NCBI GenBank assembly: GCA_000378025.1
Contig: KB899087.1
Location: forward strand, 186,001-250,000
Length of the DNA stretch: 64,000 nt
Direction: 5' to 3'
From: Xanthobacteraceae bacterium 501b
Lineage (GTDB): Bacteria; Pseudomonadota; Alphaproteobacteria; Rhizobiales; Xanthobacteraceae
Under the pieces are notes generated by a model. The model did no database searches. It had not been told where the DNA came from and saw only the letters and a program-made list of their open reading frames with translations. Made by a program: the position numbers and the translations under genes. Positions 63,886 through 64,000 of this stretch are shown here, piece by piece (position 1 is the stretch's first letter; each line of letters opens with the position of its first letter).

Positions 63886-64000
63886 ATGCAGCGCCGTCTC
63901 GATTCCTTCGCCTTCGCGCCCCGCTCGCCGGAGGCTGCCGCCGCCAGCTTCGGCCATCTCCCGCAATGGGATTTGTCGGACCTCTATCCGGCGATGGATT
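63886..64000 (+). CDS. pepF: M3 family oligoendopeptidase, N-terminus (runs off the window edge)
   Basis: The first 38 residues are visible: MQRRLDSFAFAPRSPEAAAA, then HLPQWDLSDLYPAMD. The LPxWDLSDLYP segment is the start of PepF/M3B oligoendopeptidases. The catalytic HExxH lies outside the window. ATG 63886 has GGAG upstream; it is divergent from the phosphatase gene. Confidence 0.75.
   Translation, partial: MQRRLDSFAFAPRSPEAAAASFGHLPQWDLSDLYPAMD

Overview
The window is chromosomal DNA of a GC-rich alphaproteobacterium. Gene content and order (ffh/rpsP/rimM/trmD/rplS, phaR facing phaAB, ptsP between lysC and prfA, N-formylglutamate amidohydrolase beside cpdR and a tRNA-Val, DUF4167 next to prmC, IalB, DUF1036 and DUF982 proteins) point to Hyphomicrobiales (Rhizobiales), most likely a Xanthobacteraceae-type genus such as Ancylobacter, Starkeya or Xanthobacter. 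That family call is an inference from layout, not a measured phylogeny. No prophage, insertion sequence, CRISPR array or plasmid region is visible. Nearly everything is core genome.

Layout. 0-5.5 kb: N-terminus of a pyruvate kinase-like gene diverging from ffh, then rpsP, rimM, trmD and rplS, interrupted by REP-like palindromes and by an inverted DUF1036 gene. 5.5-18.2 kb: a VanX-type dipeptidase; leuC, leuD and leuB scattered among a 44-residue membrane peptide, a zinc metallopeptidase, a cytochrome b561 with an Irr-type operator, RidA, a glyoxalase and a two-gene GMC dehydrogenase; then farnesyl diphosphate synthase, mtgA and rpmF. 18.2-24 kb: a lipoprotein hydrolase, and the polyhydroxybutyrate genes phaR and phaAB. 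24-30 kb: gloB, IalB, thpR, MOSC and a DUF4167 protein with a long Arg/Asp/Asn/Gln tract. 30-36.6 kb: prmC, prfA, ptsP and lysC on the minus strand, divergent from ubiG. 36.7-45.3 kb: an MFS transporter, clpB, DUF2267, galU, a lytic transglycosylase and an SGNH-like protein that lacks catalytic residues. 45.4-51.8 kb: gltD and gltB. 52.2-56.5 kb: envelope proteins with PepSY-like folds, an hsp20 gene under a ROSE-type RNA thermometer, a lysophospholipase-like hydrolase and hisN. 56.7-58.2 kb: a gene-free stretch with three tandem copies of a small RNA matching the mmgR/suhB (alpha-r8) family. 58.4-64 kb: N-formylglutamate amidohydrolase, cpdR, tRNA-Val(GAC), a secreted protein made of seven delta-60 repeats, small secreted or hypothetical proteins, a histidine phosphatase and the start of an M3 oligoendopeptidase.

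Working together. Three systems recur. Carbon/nitrogen balance: gltBD, ptsP (PTS-Ntr), lysC, leuBCD, phaR/phaAB and the mmgR-like RNAs, whose Sinorhizobium relative limits polyhydroxybutyrate storage. Translation: S16, L19, L32, RimM, TrmD, RF1 and PrmC. Proteostasis and envelope: ClpB, Hsp20, CpdR, MtgA and lytic transglycosylase.

The best candidates for something new are the triplicated small RNA with compensatory stem changes, the seven-repeat secreted protein with its odd/even periodicity, the Irr-box cytochrome b561, the ROSE-type leader and the SGNH-fold protein without Ser or His.
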